A stretch of 37,207 nt of DNA, taken from positions 1 to 37,207 of the forward strand of contig PAQS01000026.1 of the NCBI GenBank assembly GCA_002709385.1. Direction: 5' to 3'. How positions within the stretch are numbered: position 1 is the stretch's first letter; every line of letters starts with the position of its first letter. The notes beneath the pieces were generated by a model. That model saw only the letters and a program-made list of their open reading frames with translations, was not told where the DNA came from and searched no databases. Of this stretch, positions 24,792 through 31,979 are shown piece after piece. This stretch comes from Waddliaceae bacterium (GTDB lineage: Bacteria; Chlamydiota; Chlamydiia; Chlamydiales; GCA-2709385). The translations under genes and the position numbers were made by a program.

Positions 24792-25454
24792 GTGTTAGTA
24801 AATAATGAATGTTTTTCTTCAGGTTTAAATAGTTCTAATAATTCTTCTGGTCAATCAGAAAACAATGTTGTAGTTATAAATAATTCTACAATTATTGATT
24901 CAAATTCAAAGCTTAATCATGAAATCATTACAAACGGTAAGCGTCTTGCAGCAACCGTAATTAATGAAAAAGGTGATTTTTGTGAGAAAGGCTCTCATCG
25001 TTACAAAGCATCTATTATCGGTGGACTTATTTTTGGCTTTACGGGTTCTGTTATAGGGCATGGTATTGAAGATGATAAAAAATTATCTCGTCTTGAAGAA
25101 GAAGCAAATCTTGTAAAGTCCTTTCAAAACCGTATTGATTCAGGAGAAAAAGTAAGTCCTCAAGCAGAGCAAAGTTTATTTCTTCAAAAGAAAATTATTG
25201 AAAGAGTAGGTTCTTATACAAATCAATCTAAAGGGAAAAAAACCACGCTAGCTTTAGCTTCTGTTTCTTCAATGATATTATCTGTAGCCCAATTTGGACT
25301 AGGTAACTCTTTATCGATCTTAGACTTGATGCAAATTCCTTTAAATTTAATTGTGTTGGGCACCTCTGTTAGTCTGTTGTCTGGTCGTTATATTAGTCAA
25401 CCTAACGCTCGTGAAGAGGGGCTAAAAGATTCTTGGCAGCTTCTAGCTACCTAA
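24792..25454 (+). CDS. Paralogue 3 of the tandem hydrophobic family
   Basis: A 220-aa member, GTG start at 24792 (MLVNNECF aligns with MLINNDF of paralogue 2). It shares NNVVVINNST, LNHEIITNGKRLAATVINEKGDFCEK, GHGIEDDKKLSRLEEE, FQNRIDSGEKVSPQAEQSL, IERVGSYT and the tail GRYISQPNAREEGLKDSWQLLAT. The hydrophobic segments sit near 70-88 and 155-200, and their sequences have diverged more than the polar parts. That pattern would fit membrane anchoring with functional polar surfaces. No enzyme motif is seen. Confidence 0.7.
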   Translation: MLVNNECFSSGLNSSNNSSGQSENNVVVINNSTIIDSNSKLNHEIITNGKRLAATVINEKGDFCEKGSHRYKASIIGGLIFGFTGSVIGHGIEDDKKLSRLEEEANLVKSFQNRIDSGEKVSPQAEQSLFLQKKIIERVGSYTNQSKGKKTTLALASVSSMILSVAQFGLGNSLSILDLMQIPLNLIVLGTSVSLLSGRYISQPNAREEGLKDSWQLLAT

Positions 25455-25466
25455 TTCTTTTTCTTG

Positions 25467-25501
25467 AAGACTTGTGATTTTTTTAAAAAATCACAAGTCT
25501 T
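25467..25501. terminator. Bidirectional terminator between paralogue 3 and ddl
   Basis: A near-perfect palindrome: AAGACTTGTGATTTTTT pairs with AAAAAATCACAAGTCTT over 17 bp. A/T-rich ends on both sides serve the convergent paralogue 3 (plus) and ddl (minus) transcripts. Confidence 0.85.
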
Positions 25502-25506
25502 TCTAA

Positions 25507-26688
25507 TTAGCTGTGTAAAGCTTTCAAGCCAAAATCATTTTGTACTCCATTATCTTCTGCATTTCGATGAAAAGCTTCTTCGATAAGGATATCGATAATT
25601 TCGGTATATAAAAGAGGTTCAGGGCTTTTTTCCCATAAATAATAAGAGAGAGAACCGGGCAAAGGATTGAGTTCATTAAAAACGATCTGTCCTGTTTTCA
25701 TATCCATCATAAAGTCAAAACGTACAACGCCACCACACCCAAGAATCTTAAATGCATGCAGGGCTGTATTCTGTACATAAGTTTTGATATCTGCATCTAA
25801 ATCTTCAGGGTCTATTACCCTTGTAAGATTGGCCATACCTTCCTCTTTTCGAGAAGATTTTGCCCCAGATTTTCCTCCATTACGTAGGTATTTATCTTCG
25901 TAAGTCAAAATCTTATCACTAGCAACAGGAACTTCTACGGAAGATGCACGTTGCATTGTTCCGCCAATAACAGACACATTGATTTCCATGAGATCTTCAA
26001 TGCAAGGTTCAATGATAGCTTCTGGATCAAAACGAAATACCTTGGCTAATGCATGACCCAGTTCTGTCATATTATGTACCTTGCTTAGTCCAACACTTGA
26101 TCCCAAGTGGCAAGGTTTGACAAAGAGAGGGAATTTTCCAAGGCCAGCTTCTTCACTAATCCGCTTCAACATGGAAGGAAAGTGTAGGCGACACTCCTCC
26201 CGATTCGCTACAGTCCAAGGAAGTACTGGAATACCATAATGAGTAAGTACCGCCTTACAATGTGCTTTATGCATAGCAATTGCAGAACAGGTGAGTGAAG
26301 ACCCTGTGTAAGGAATGCCTGTTAATTCAAAAAGCCCTTGAATGCACCCATCTTCACCTTTTGCACCGTGAAAACATAGAAACGCAGCATCAATAGAAAT
26401 TTTCTCTAGAGTTTCTACGATTCGTAAGCTTTTTTCTCCTTTACGAGCAAATAAGACAACTTCGTCTAGAGAAGAAAGAGAACCTGGTAGAGAACGATAA
26501 AAACTTTTATCTCGTAATGGTTTGCCTGTATACCAACGGCCTGCTTGTGATAAATAAACTGGGATAATTTTGTAACGAACAACATCCATTGCATCCATCG
26601 CTTGCAAAGCAGTGAGTATGGAAATTTCATGTTCGATAGAAGGGCCACCAAAAAATACTGCAATCTGTTTACGATTCGCTTCCATCAT
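25507..26688 (-). CDS. ddl: D-alanine--D-alanine ligase
   Basis: ATP-grasp ligase making the D-Ala-D-Ala dipeptide of peptidoglycan. FFGGPSIEHEISI (12-24) is the N-terminal D-Ala site, FHGAKGEDG (106-114) the Gly-rich signature, KPCHLGSSVG (191-200) an ATP-grasp loop and FNELNPLPGSLSYYLW (337-352) the metal-binding C-terminal motif. At 393 aa it is longer than DdlB (306), partly through an insert (about 265-290) and a C-terminal tail. In Chlamydia the homologue is fused to MurC; here it is free-standing and follows murF by 9 bp, with AGGAAA as ribosome-binding site. Confidence 0.93.
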   Translation of the reverse strand: MMEANRKQIAVFFGGPSIEHEISILTALQAMDAMDVVRYKIIPVYLSQAGRWYTGKPLRDKSFYRSLPGSLSSLDEVVLFARKGEKSLRIVETLEKISIDAAFLCFHGAKGEDGCIQGLFELTGIPYTGSSLTCSAIAMHKAHCKAVLTHYGIPVLPWTVANREECRLHFPSMLKRISEEAGLGKFPLFVKPCHLGSSVGLSKVHNMTELGHALAKVFRFDPEAIIEPCIEDLMEINVSVIGGTMQRASSVEVPVASDKILTYEDKYLRNGGKSGAKSSRKEEGMANLTRVIDPEDLDADIKTYVQNTALHAFKILGCGGVVRFDFMMDMKTGQIVFNELNPLPGSLSYYLWEKSPEPLLYTEIIDILIEEAFHRNAEDNGVQNDFGLKALHS

Positions 26689-26697
26689 GGTTGTTTC

Positions 26698-28290
26698 CTA
26701 AAGTTTAAGATTGCTTTCGTACAAATCATTGAGGTCATTCTCAATCAAAAGAAGGTCACCTTTCTCCTGCAAACTACGGAAGGCAGCAAAAGCTTCTTCT
26801 CGAGTTTTACAGGTAATGATGTGCTCTTCAGGCATGCCGCCTTCAATTAAACCGTCGATAAGAGCCTGGGCATTGGTAGAGCCCACAATTAAGGCGAGGT
26901 CACAAACTTGAGCTGCTTTTTGTGCAGCTCGATGGTTTTCTTCAAATTGCCACTCCCCAAGTTCAATCATACCTGGAGTCATCAATACCCGCCGCTCTGC
27001 TGGCAAGTCTTTAAGCAAATCTAGTGCTTGGCTAAAGCCCGCAGGATTAGAGTTGTAGGCATCGTTTAAGTAACGTTGTTCTCCAGATCGACTGAGTTTG
27101 AGACGATTATCTACTGGCTCCAAAGCTGAAATGGCTGCTAAAACAAACTGAGGATCTGCTCCCAACTCAACAGCCATCAAAAATGCCGCGGCCAAATTAG
27201 ATAAAGAAGCTTTACCAAGGATTTGAGTTTGTCCTTGAAAACGTCTTCCCCGCCATTCCAACTGAAACTGCATAGAAGTATCTTTGTAAGAGAAGTTCAG
27301 AATTTTACAGTCATATTCAGGAGAAGAAAAGCCATAAAGCCTAGTCCTATGTGTAGGAAAGCGTTTAGCGATTTCTCTTGCACCAGGGTCATCACCATTG
27401 CAAATCAAGAGTCCATGTTCAGGAAGCGCTCGAGCAAGCTCTGCCTTTGCTTGGAAGAGCTGATCTTTGCTACCAAATCGTTCAAGGTGACAAAACCCCA
27501 CAGCTGTAATGATAGCTGCTTGAGGGGGAGTTAGCTTACAAAGTCGAGCAATGGAACCACGATAGTAGGCTCCCATTTCAATGACAGCGTATTTTTGTCC
27601 TTCTAGCATCTTTTCACGAATTTCTCGCACAATCCCCATATCGGCATTGATGCCTTTTTGAGGCCAGAAAGTAGGACCTAATGTGGTCTGTAGAACCTCA
27701 GCAAGTGCGAGTTTAGTACTTGTTTTTCCATAACTTCCTGTGATTCCAATGATATAAGGCGATACATCATATAAAATCTGCTTTGCTTCGAGAGTATATT
27801 TTGCTTGGCGCTTTTTCTCCATGGGCCAAAGAAGAAGTTTTGCTGTAATCAAATAAAGAGGGAGAAACTGAACCCAGAGAATACTGTACCAAGGTAAGTT
27901 TCGAGGCTCTTCTAGTAAAAAAAGAGTGATGGCTTCTGTGAAGCACACGGAGAAAAACGCTAAGCGGAAAATACCTCTGGCTCTAACTGTCATGTTTAGG
28001 CGTACTTTCCCAGAATATCGTGGATCTTCTTCATTGGTACGTAAGTAAATCAAAGCCAAAGCGCCTAATAAAAGACCGTAGCTTCCTAAAAGAAAGCAAG
28101 TAGCGATAGTGAATAAGCAGATCAATGTACCGCGTTTGTCATAAAGATGCTTATTCAGTAACCAATCTAAAAACCGTCCACCGTCGTAATCTTCCTGTTG
28201 AAAAAACTGCAAATAGCGAAGCAATCTTCGGTAGGAAAATAGAAGAAGACAGGAGGAAAAAAATAACTGAAGAATGATGGCTTCATACAT
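26698..28290 (-). CDS. murF: UDP-MurNAc-tripeptide--D-Ala-D-Ala ligase with N-terminal membrane domain
   Basis: Adds D-Ala-D-Ala to the UDP-MurNAc-tripeptide. Numbering from ATG 28290, residues 1-160 hold about four or five membrane helices (near 2-21, 54-84, 107-126, 133-154), not present in classical MurF (~450 aa). The catalytic part has GSYGKTS P-loop (185-191), EMGAYYRGSIARL (238-250), GFCHLERFG (265-273, the family H/ERF motif) and DAYNSNP (410-416). ATG 28290 is preferred over ATG 28308 because GAGGAG lies just upstream. It overlaps the hydrolase stop by 8 bp. The membrane domain would place precursor synthesis at the inner membrane near MraY. Confidence 0.9.
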   Translation of the reverse strand: MYEAIILQLFFSSCLLLFSYRRLLRYLQFFQQEDYDGGRFLDWLLNKHLYDKRGTLICLFTIATCFLLGSYGLLLGALALIYLRTNEEDPRYSGKVRLNMTVRARGIFRLAFFSVCFTEAITLFLLEEPRNLPWYSILWVQFLPLYLITAKLLLWPMEKKRQAKYTLEAKQILYDVSPYIIGITGSYGKTSTKLALAEVLQTTLGPTFWPQKGINADMGIVREIREKMLEGQKYAVIEMGAYYRGSIARLCKLTPPQAAIITAVGFCHLERFGSKDQLFQAKAELARALPEHGLLICNGDDPGAREIAKRFPTHRTRLYGFSSPEYDCKILNFSYKDTSMQFQLEWRGRRFQGQTQILGKASLSNLAAAFLMAVELGADPQFVLAAISALEPVDNRLKLSRSGEQRYLNDAYNSNPAGFSQALDLLKDLPAERRVLMTPGMIELGEWQFEENHRAAQKAAQVCDLALIVGSTNAQALIDGLIEGGMPEEHIITCKTREEAFAAFRSLQEKGDLLLIENDLNDLYESNLKL

Positions 28291-29065
28291 GGCAGCACTT
28301 CTCCTCATGTGTAGAAAGAAAGTTTCTTAAGTGAAAGGCACAAAGATGAGCTGAAATTCCTAAAGGCAAATAGTGGCCTTTTTCTTCAAGAATCAGCAAT
28401 TCTGCGGAAGGAATCTGTTTTGCGAAACGTTTGGCCATTTCAGGAGGAGTTTCTAGATCATCAGCACCCCATAAAATGAAGCTTGGACAGCGAATTTCAG
28501 GCAAAATAGAAGATAAATCCTCGTTTACACTGCGAACAAGTATCGAGCGCATTTCGCCAGCATTTAAATAATCAGTGGAAGCGTAACGAGGAGTAAACCA
28601 TTCCTTATAAACTTGTGTGCGACAAATACGATCGCAAGTCTGCACCCCAAAACGAAGAGAGCGTAAAGCTATTTTACGAAAACTTCTGCGTAAAGTAGCT
28701 TTCGCCTGTAGACCGGCAGAAGCAATAAGAACCAGCTTTTCACATTGATTTGGATGACTATGGGCGAAACTTAAAGCAACTTTTCCACCAAAAGAATGTC
28801 CAATCAAAGTAGCTTTCGCAATGTTTTGCTCTTGCATATAGTTTTGGATGCAATTTGCATAGTCGTAACTGCTCCATATATCTGAAGGAGTTTCCGATTG
28901 GCCAAATCCAGGAAGGTCAATTAAATGAACTTGATAATGGTGAGAAAGCAATTCTCCAAGAGGCATGAGAGATTGTGAACTTTGTCCCCAACCATGCAAG
29001 AGAAGGAGTTTTTTCTCACTAGTTCCAAGAATTTCGCTGTGTACTTTTGGTGATTTTATAGACAT
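28283..29065 (-). CDS. Alpha/beta-hydrolase
   Basis: Alpha/beta-fold hydrolase with LLHGWGQSSQS (oxyanion region, 22-32) and nucleophile S91 in GHSFGG. The acid is in WGADDLETP (D202/D203), and the base H231 is in EKGHYLPLG, the full catalytic triad. A helical cap spans about 125-185. The family is broad (MenH, BioH, lipase-like, haloperoxidase), and the substrate cannot be read from the sequence. As first gene of the hydrolase-murF-ddl operon, a role on a cell-envelope ester is an attractive but unproven idea. Confidence 0.85.
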   Translation of the reverse strand: MSIKSPKVHSEILGTSEKKLLLLHGWGQSSQSLMPLGELLSHHYQVHLIDLPGFGQSETPSDIWSSYDYANCIQNYMQEQNIAKATLIGHSFGGKVALSFAHSHPNQCEKLVLIASAGLQAKATLRRSFRKIALRSLRFGVQTCDRICRTQVYKEWFTPRYASTDYLNAGEMRSILVRSVNEDLSSILPEIRCPSFILWGADDLETPPEMAKRFAKQIPSAELLILEEKGHYLPLGISAHLCAFHLRNFLSTHEEKCCHV

Positions 29066-29160
29066 AGACTGAGTATTTGGGATTTTTTTCTATTCTAAAA
29101 AGCCAGCTTCTATCTCTGCAAGGCAAACTGTGTATTGTTTGCTAATAGTTGAGACATGTT

Positions 29161-29179
29161 ATGTTTTTGAAAAAAACAT
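29161..29179. promoter_or_regulatory. Palindrome before the quinone oxidoreductase gene
   Basis: ATGTTTTT GAA AAAAACAT, 8-bp arms and 3-nt spacer, ends 12 bp before the ATG and directly next to the AGGAGAG ribosome-binding site. It could be an operator or an mRNA hairpin affecting initiation. Confidence 0.3.
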
Positions 29180-29191
29180 TAGGAGAGATTC

Positions 29192-30142
29192 ATGAAAGCT
29201 TTAGTGATTGAGAAGTTTGGCGGAACAGAGGTGATGGAGTGGAAAGAAATAAGCAAGCCCATGCCTCAAGCTGGTGAGATCCAAATTCAAGTGGAGTATG
29301 CGGGAGTCAACCCTGTGGATTGGAAAATTCGTGAAGGGTTAGTGAAACACATGTTCCCTTGTCATTTTCCCTTGATTCTTGGCTGGGATGCAGCCGGTAC
29401 TGTTTCAGCAATTGGAGAAGGTGTAGAAGGGGTTACTGTTGGCGACCGCATGATGGCCTATTGCAAAAAGAAAGTAGTGCAGTGGGGGAGCTTTGCTGAA
29501 TATGTATGCATGGAAGCACAGCATTGTTGTTTGATCCCTTCTAAATTAAATACAGCTCAAGCTGCTGCTATTCCTTTGGTGGCACTGACTGCGTGGCAGG
29601 CTTTGTTTGATTTTGCCAAAGTAAAAGCTGGTGACCAGGTACTGATCCATGCAGGTGCTGGGGGAGTTGGAGTTTTTGCTGTGCAATTGGCCAAATGGGC
29701 AGGGGCAACAGTGTATTCTACTGCCAGTTCACAGAATCATGCATTTGTTGAAAATCTCGGTGCAGATGAGGTAATTGACTACAACTTTGTAGATGTTGGA
29801 GAAAAAATAAAAGAACGTGCGCCCGGAGGGTTGGATTTTGTATTTGACTGTGCGGGTGGCACAGCTCATGCGCAAGCCTATGATATTCTAAAACCTGGAG
29901 GAGCTTTAGTTTCGATTGTTGAACCCATTAAAAAAGAGCTGGCTTTAGAGAAAGAACTAAGAGCCTGTTGTTTAGTTGTTCGTCCTAATGGAGAACAATT
30001 ACAAAAAGTTCTCGATTTAATAGAGAGCGGAAAAATTCAAGCAGCACCAATAGAAGAAATACCTATTGATCAAATAGTTAAAGCATTTGATCAAAGTAAG
30101 AAAGGGCATACTAAAGGGAAAATTGTATTAAAGATTACTTGA
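29192..30142 (+). CDS. NAD(P)H:quinone oxidoreductase-like MDR protein
   Basis: Medium-chain dehydrogenase/reductase of the zeta-crystallin/quinone oxidoreductase type. NPVDWKIREG (40-49) is the typical N-terminal motif; HAGAGGVGVFAVQLAKWAGA (153-172) is the NADPH Rossmann turn. The zinc-ligand cysteine/histidine sets of true alcohol dehydrogenases are not present at the usual places. The length of 316 aa matches the family. AGGAGAG precedes the ATG closely. It probably reduces quinones or enals for stress protection. Divergent from the hydrolase-murF-ddl operon. Confidence 0.88.
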   Translation: MKALVIEKFGGTEVMEWKEISKPMPQAGEIQIQVEYAGVNPVDWKIREGLVKHMFPCHFPLILGWDAAGTVSAIGEGVEGVTVGDRMMAYCKKKVVQWGSFAEYVCMEAQHCCLIPSKLNTAQAAAIPLVALTAWQALFDFAKVKAGDQVLIHAGAGGVGVFAVQLAKWAGATVYSTASSQNHAFVENLGADEVIDYNFVDVGEKIKERAPGGLDFVFDCAGGTAHAQAYDILKPGGALVSIVEPIKKELALEKELRACCLVVRPNGEQLQKVLDLIESGKIQAAPIEEIPIDQIVKAFDQSKKGHTKGKIVLKIT

Positions 30143-30207
30143 TGAGCTTGTCTAAGTGAACCCTTATCAGTTATAGAGTGTAGAAGAGAACCACAAGGAT
30201 GGACCCT

Positions 30208-30236
30208 TTGTTGGTCTAAGCTTATTAAAGTATACT
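30208..30236 (+). promoter_or_regulatory. Candidate sigma-70-type promoter of the lipoprotein operon
   Basis: TTGTTG (30208-30213), 17-bp spacer, TATACT (30231-30236), about 70 bp upstream of the lipoprotein start. Between them and the gene an inverted repeat TTGGTTTG / CAAACCAA (30246-30253, 30283-30290) could fold the leader. Confidence 0.4.
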
Positions 30237-30304
30237 TGTATGTATTTGGTTTGTAGAACTCTCTTAATTGGCATGGGATTTGCAAACCAATAAACACAGA
30301 ATGG

Positions 30305-31093
30305 ATGATGAGAACTATGCGAGTCATAAATCAGGTAAAAAGCGGTTTATTTTTGGGATTATCTTGTTTGCTAGCGCTGAGTTTTGCTGCATGTACAAGA
30401 TATTCGAAGGAAATTACGACAGGGCAGACTCTGCAAATGGATAATGTCTATGCGAATCCTGCTTATGCCCATGGTGAAGTGTTAAACGTTCTTGTACTTC
30501 CTTTTGATAATCCGTTAGATAGTTCAGATGTAGAGCGTTATGACGATGAACTCGTCTTATCTCTTCTACGTAACTTGGGCAAGTTTCATTACTTTAATGT
30601 ACAATATGATTCTGACTACGAAGATCGAGCAGGACCTGTAATTAATGTAGATACAGGTGAAGTGAATCGTGTGCGTTTAGGTGCTGTGGGTGAATTATAC
30701 CAAGCACAAGCTGTGTTGAAAGTGGCCATCAGTGACTATCAAATTTACCCTCCTATGAGGATGAGAATCAAAGGGATTATGGTAGATACATCTACTGGCG
30801 ATCGGATATGGCAGTTTGATCAAACCTTTGATGCAGATGACACAAACGTTGTGAATTCCATGCGCAAATGGTGGAATACCCACCGGGCTGGATCTGACCA
30901 GGAAAATCGCTTTGAAGTGAGTAAAGTACGAAGAAGCTTTTTTTCTAACTATGCATTTTATTCCTTGTCAGAGACATATGGACGAGAAAGAGTACGTAGT
31001 GTTGCTTCGATAGAGGAGCAAAAAAACATCGACGAACAGACAGATGCAAGCATACGCAAAATACAGAAGCAGGCCCGAGGATACGGGATCTAA
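30305..31093 (+). CDS. Putative outer-membrane lipoprotein
   Basis: Carries a lipoprotein signal peptide: basic start, hydrophobic LFLGLSCLLALSF and lipobox FAAC with the lipidated Cys at residue 30 (residue 26 if ATG 30317 is the start). After a linker, VLNVLVLPFDNPLDSSDVERYDDELVLSLLRN (about 59-90) resembles the first strand and helix of CsgG/TolB-N/GNA1162-like lipoprotein domains. LYQAQAVLKVAISDYQIYPPMRM continues that fold, and VDTSTGDRIWQFDQTFDA (about 160-177) is its usual strand pair. The C-terminal 50 residues are charged helix. Likely periplasmic and attached to the outer membrane; exact role unknown. It is followed 15 bp later by a small acidic protein. Confidence 0.75.
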   Translation: MMRTMRVINQVKSGLFLGLSCLLALSFAACTRYSKEITTGQTLQMDNVYANPAYAHGEVLNVLVLPFDNPLDSSDVERYDDELVLSLLRNLGKFHYFNVQYDSDYEDRAGPVINVDTGEVNRVRLGAVGELYQAQAVLKVAISDYQIYPPMRMRIKGIMVDTSTGDRIWQFDQTFDADDTNVVNSMRKWWNTHRAGSDQENRFEVSKVRRSFFSNYAFYSLSETYGRERVRSVASIEEQKNIDEQTDASIRKIQKQARGYGI

Positions 31094-31108
31094 AGATAAG
31101 GATCAGTT

Positions 31109-31435
31109 ATGGCTGAAATAGGAGATAGTTCTTCTCTCAATCCACATTTTAAGACGAGACAAGGACAAAAGACGCAGCAAAAGCAGAAGACTTCGTCAGA
31201 AGATGGAAGCGCAGGGCAAAAACAGAGCTTAAGTGATGTTCAAGATATTTTAGATATCAAAATAGACGCCCTGAAGAACAATAAAGCTGATGTTGAGATT
31301 TCCCCTGTAGATCTCAAACGTTATGTGAATATGCTCCATGAAATGGATGAGGTTACAGCGCAAGATCTCGACCTTGATCCAGCAACAGTGGATAACATTT
31401 TAGAAGACCTCATTGATCTAGAAAAAGATATGTAG
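31109..31435 (+). CDS. Small acidic hypothetical protein
   Basis: A 108-aa protein, not recognised. Residues 1-45 are Gln/Lys/Ser-rich and probably disordered. The second half is acidic and helical (SDVQDILDIKIDALKNN, then DLKRYVNMLHEMDEV, then an Asp/Leu-rich end). An AAGGAT ribosome-binding site precedes the ATG. It is the last gene of the lipoprotein operon and is followed by a very strong terminator. No signal peptide. Confidence 0.65.
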   Translation: MAEIGDSSSLNPHFKTRQGQKTQQKQKTSSEDGSAGQKQSLSDVQDILDIKIDALKNNKADVEISPVDLKRYVNMLHEMDEVTAQDLDLDPATVDNILEDLIDLEKDM

Positions 31436-31474
31436 GCAATCGCTGTTCATCTTTGTTCGCTTAATGGACGAAGA

Positions 31475-31532
31475 TGGACCTTATGAACTCGATACAAGTA
31501 AGAGTGGTATCGATTTCATAAGGTCCATTTTT
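31475..31532 (+). terminator. Strong intrinsic terminator
   Basis: Arms 31475-31495 and 31507-31527 pair over 21 positions with two mismatches (TGGACCTTATGAA...CGATAC against GTATCG...TTCATAAGGTCCA), then five T. It closes the lipoprotein operon. Confidence 0.9.
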
Positions 31533-31633
31533 GTTCATTGAATGAATACTTTCTTGCTTTTTCATCTTTCAATTTTGAAGTTTCTACAAAGCAAAAACTT
31601 ATATTTTCAATATGACAAACCCCCAAAAACAGC

Positions 31634-31664
31634 TTGAACAAATAGCGGGGGTTTCAGATAGAAT
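31634..31664 (+). promoter_or_regulatory. Candidate promoter for the riboswitch-nrdBA transcript
   Basis: TTGAAC (31634-31639) and TAGAAT (31659-31664) with a 19-bp spacer. The implied start site is near 31671, just ahead of the riboswitch. Spacing is slightly long, so this is tentative; the GGGGG half of the inverted repeat lies in the spacer. Confidence 0.35.
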
Positions 31665-31688
31665 GAAAGCGTTCAGACCATATGAATC

Positions 31689-31901
31689 ATAAGAAAGTGC
31701 TTACTGTTTTGGCAGTGAGATAATAGGGAAATGGGTGAGAATCCCATGCGGTAGCGCCGCTGTATCGAGGGACGAGTACCTCATGACGCCACTAGGATTA
31801 CCTGGGAAGGCGAGGTAAATCGGATGATCTCGGAGTCAGAAGACCTGCTTTTTTATGCTCATCAGTTTGTTTTTTATGAACTCTGTCTCGCTAAAAGACA
31901 G
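31689..31901 (+). ncRNA. Cobalamin (B12) riboswitch with L5-L13 kissing hairpin
   Basis: P1 pairs ATAAGAAAG (31689-31697) with CTTTTTTAT (31848-31856). The conserved core TAATAGGGAAATGGGTGAGA (31721-31740) runs into ATCCCATGCGG, then P5 GCGG-TAGCG-CCGC with loop TAGCG. CGCCACTAGG...GGGAAGGCG and the B12 box GAGTCAGAAGACCTGC follow at the 3' side. Downstream, hairpin P13 CTGTCT / AGACAG (31883-31888, 31896-31901) has loop CGCTAAA, whose CGCTA is the exact complement of L5 TAGCG, as expected for the regulatory kissing loop. Ligand binding is expected to repress the downstream genes, as in known cobalamin riboswitches. Confidence 0.95.
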
Positions 31902-31979
31902 GATGAGGGCCCTTCCAGTAGCTTTGCGCCTGCAAGTCCTCCCTCTACAACAATAATTTTTTATTAGGAGCATAGCACC

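Larger units (their letters stand above)
31436..31979 (+). other. 544-bp untranslated region before nrdB
   Basis: Contains, in order: the lipoprotein-operon terminator, an AT-rich stretch, an 8-bp inverted repeat AAACCCCC / GGGGGTTT (31617-31624, 31647-31654), a possible promoter, the cobalamin riboswitch, its P13 hairpin and the nrdB ribosome-binding site. No protein-coding gene is seen in it. Confidence 0.8.

Noticed and set aside
29192-30142. Zinc-dependent alcohol dehydrogenase
   Set aside because: Catalytic and structural zinc ligands are absent at the usual positions; NPVDWK and the glycine turn point to the quinone oxidoreductase group.
31617-31654. AAACCCCC / GGGGGTTT as an intrinsic terminator
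   Set aside because: The loop is 22 nt and no T run follows; it overlaps the candidate promoter of the riboswitch transcript instead.
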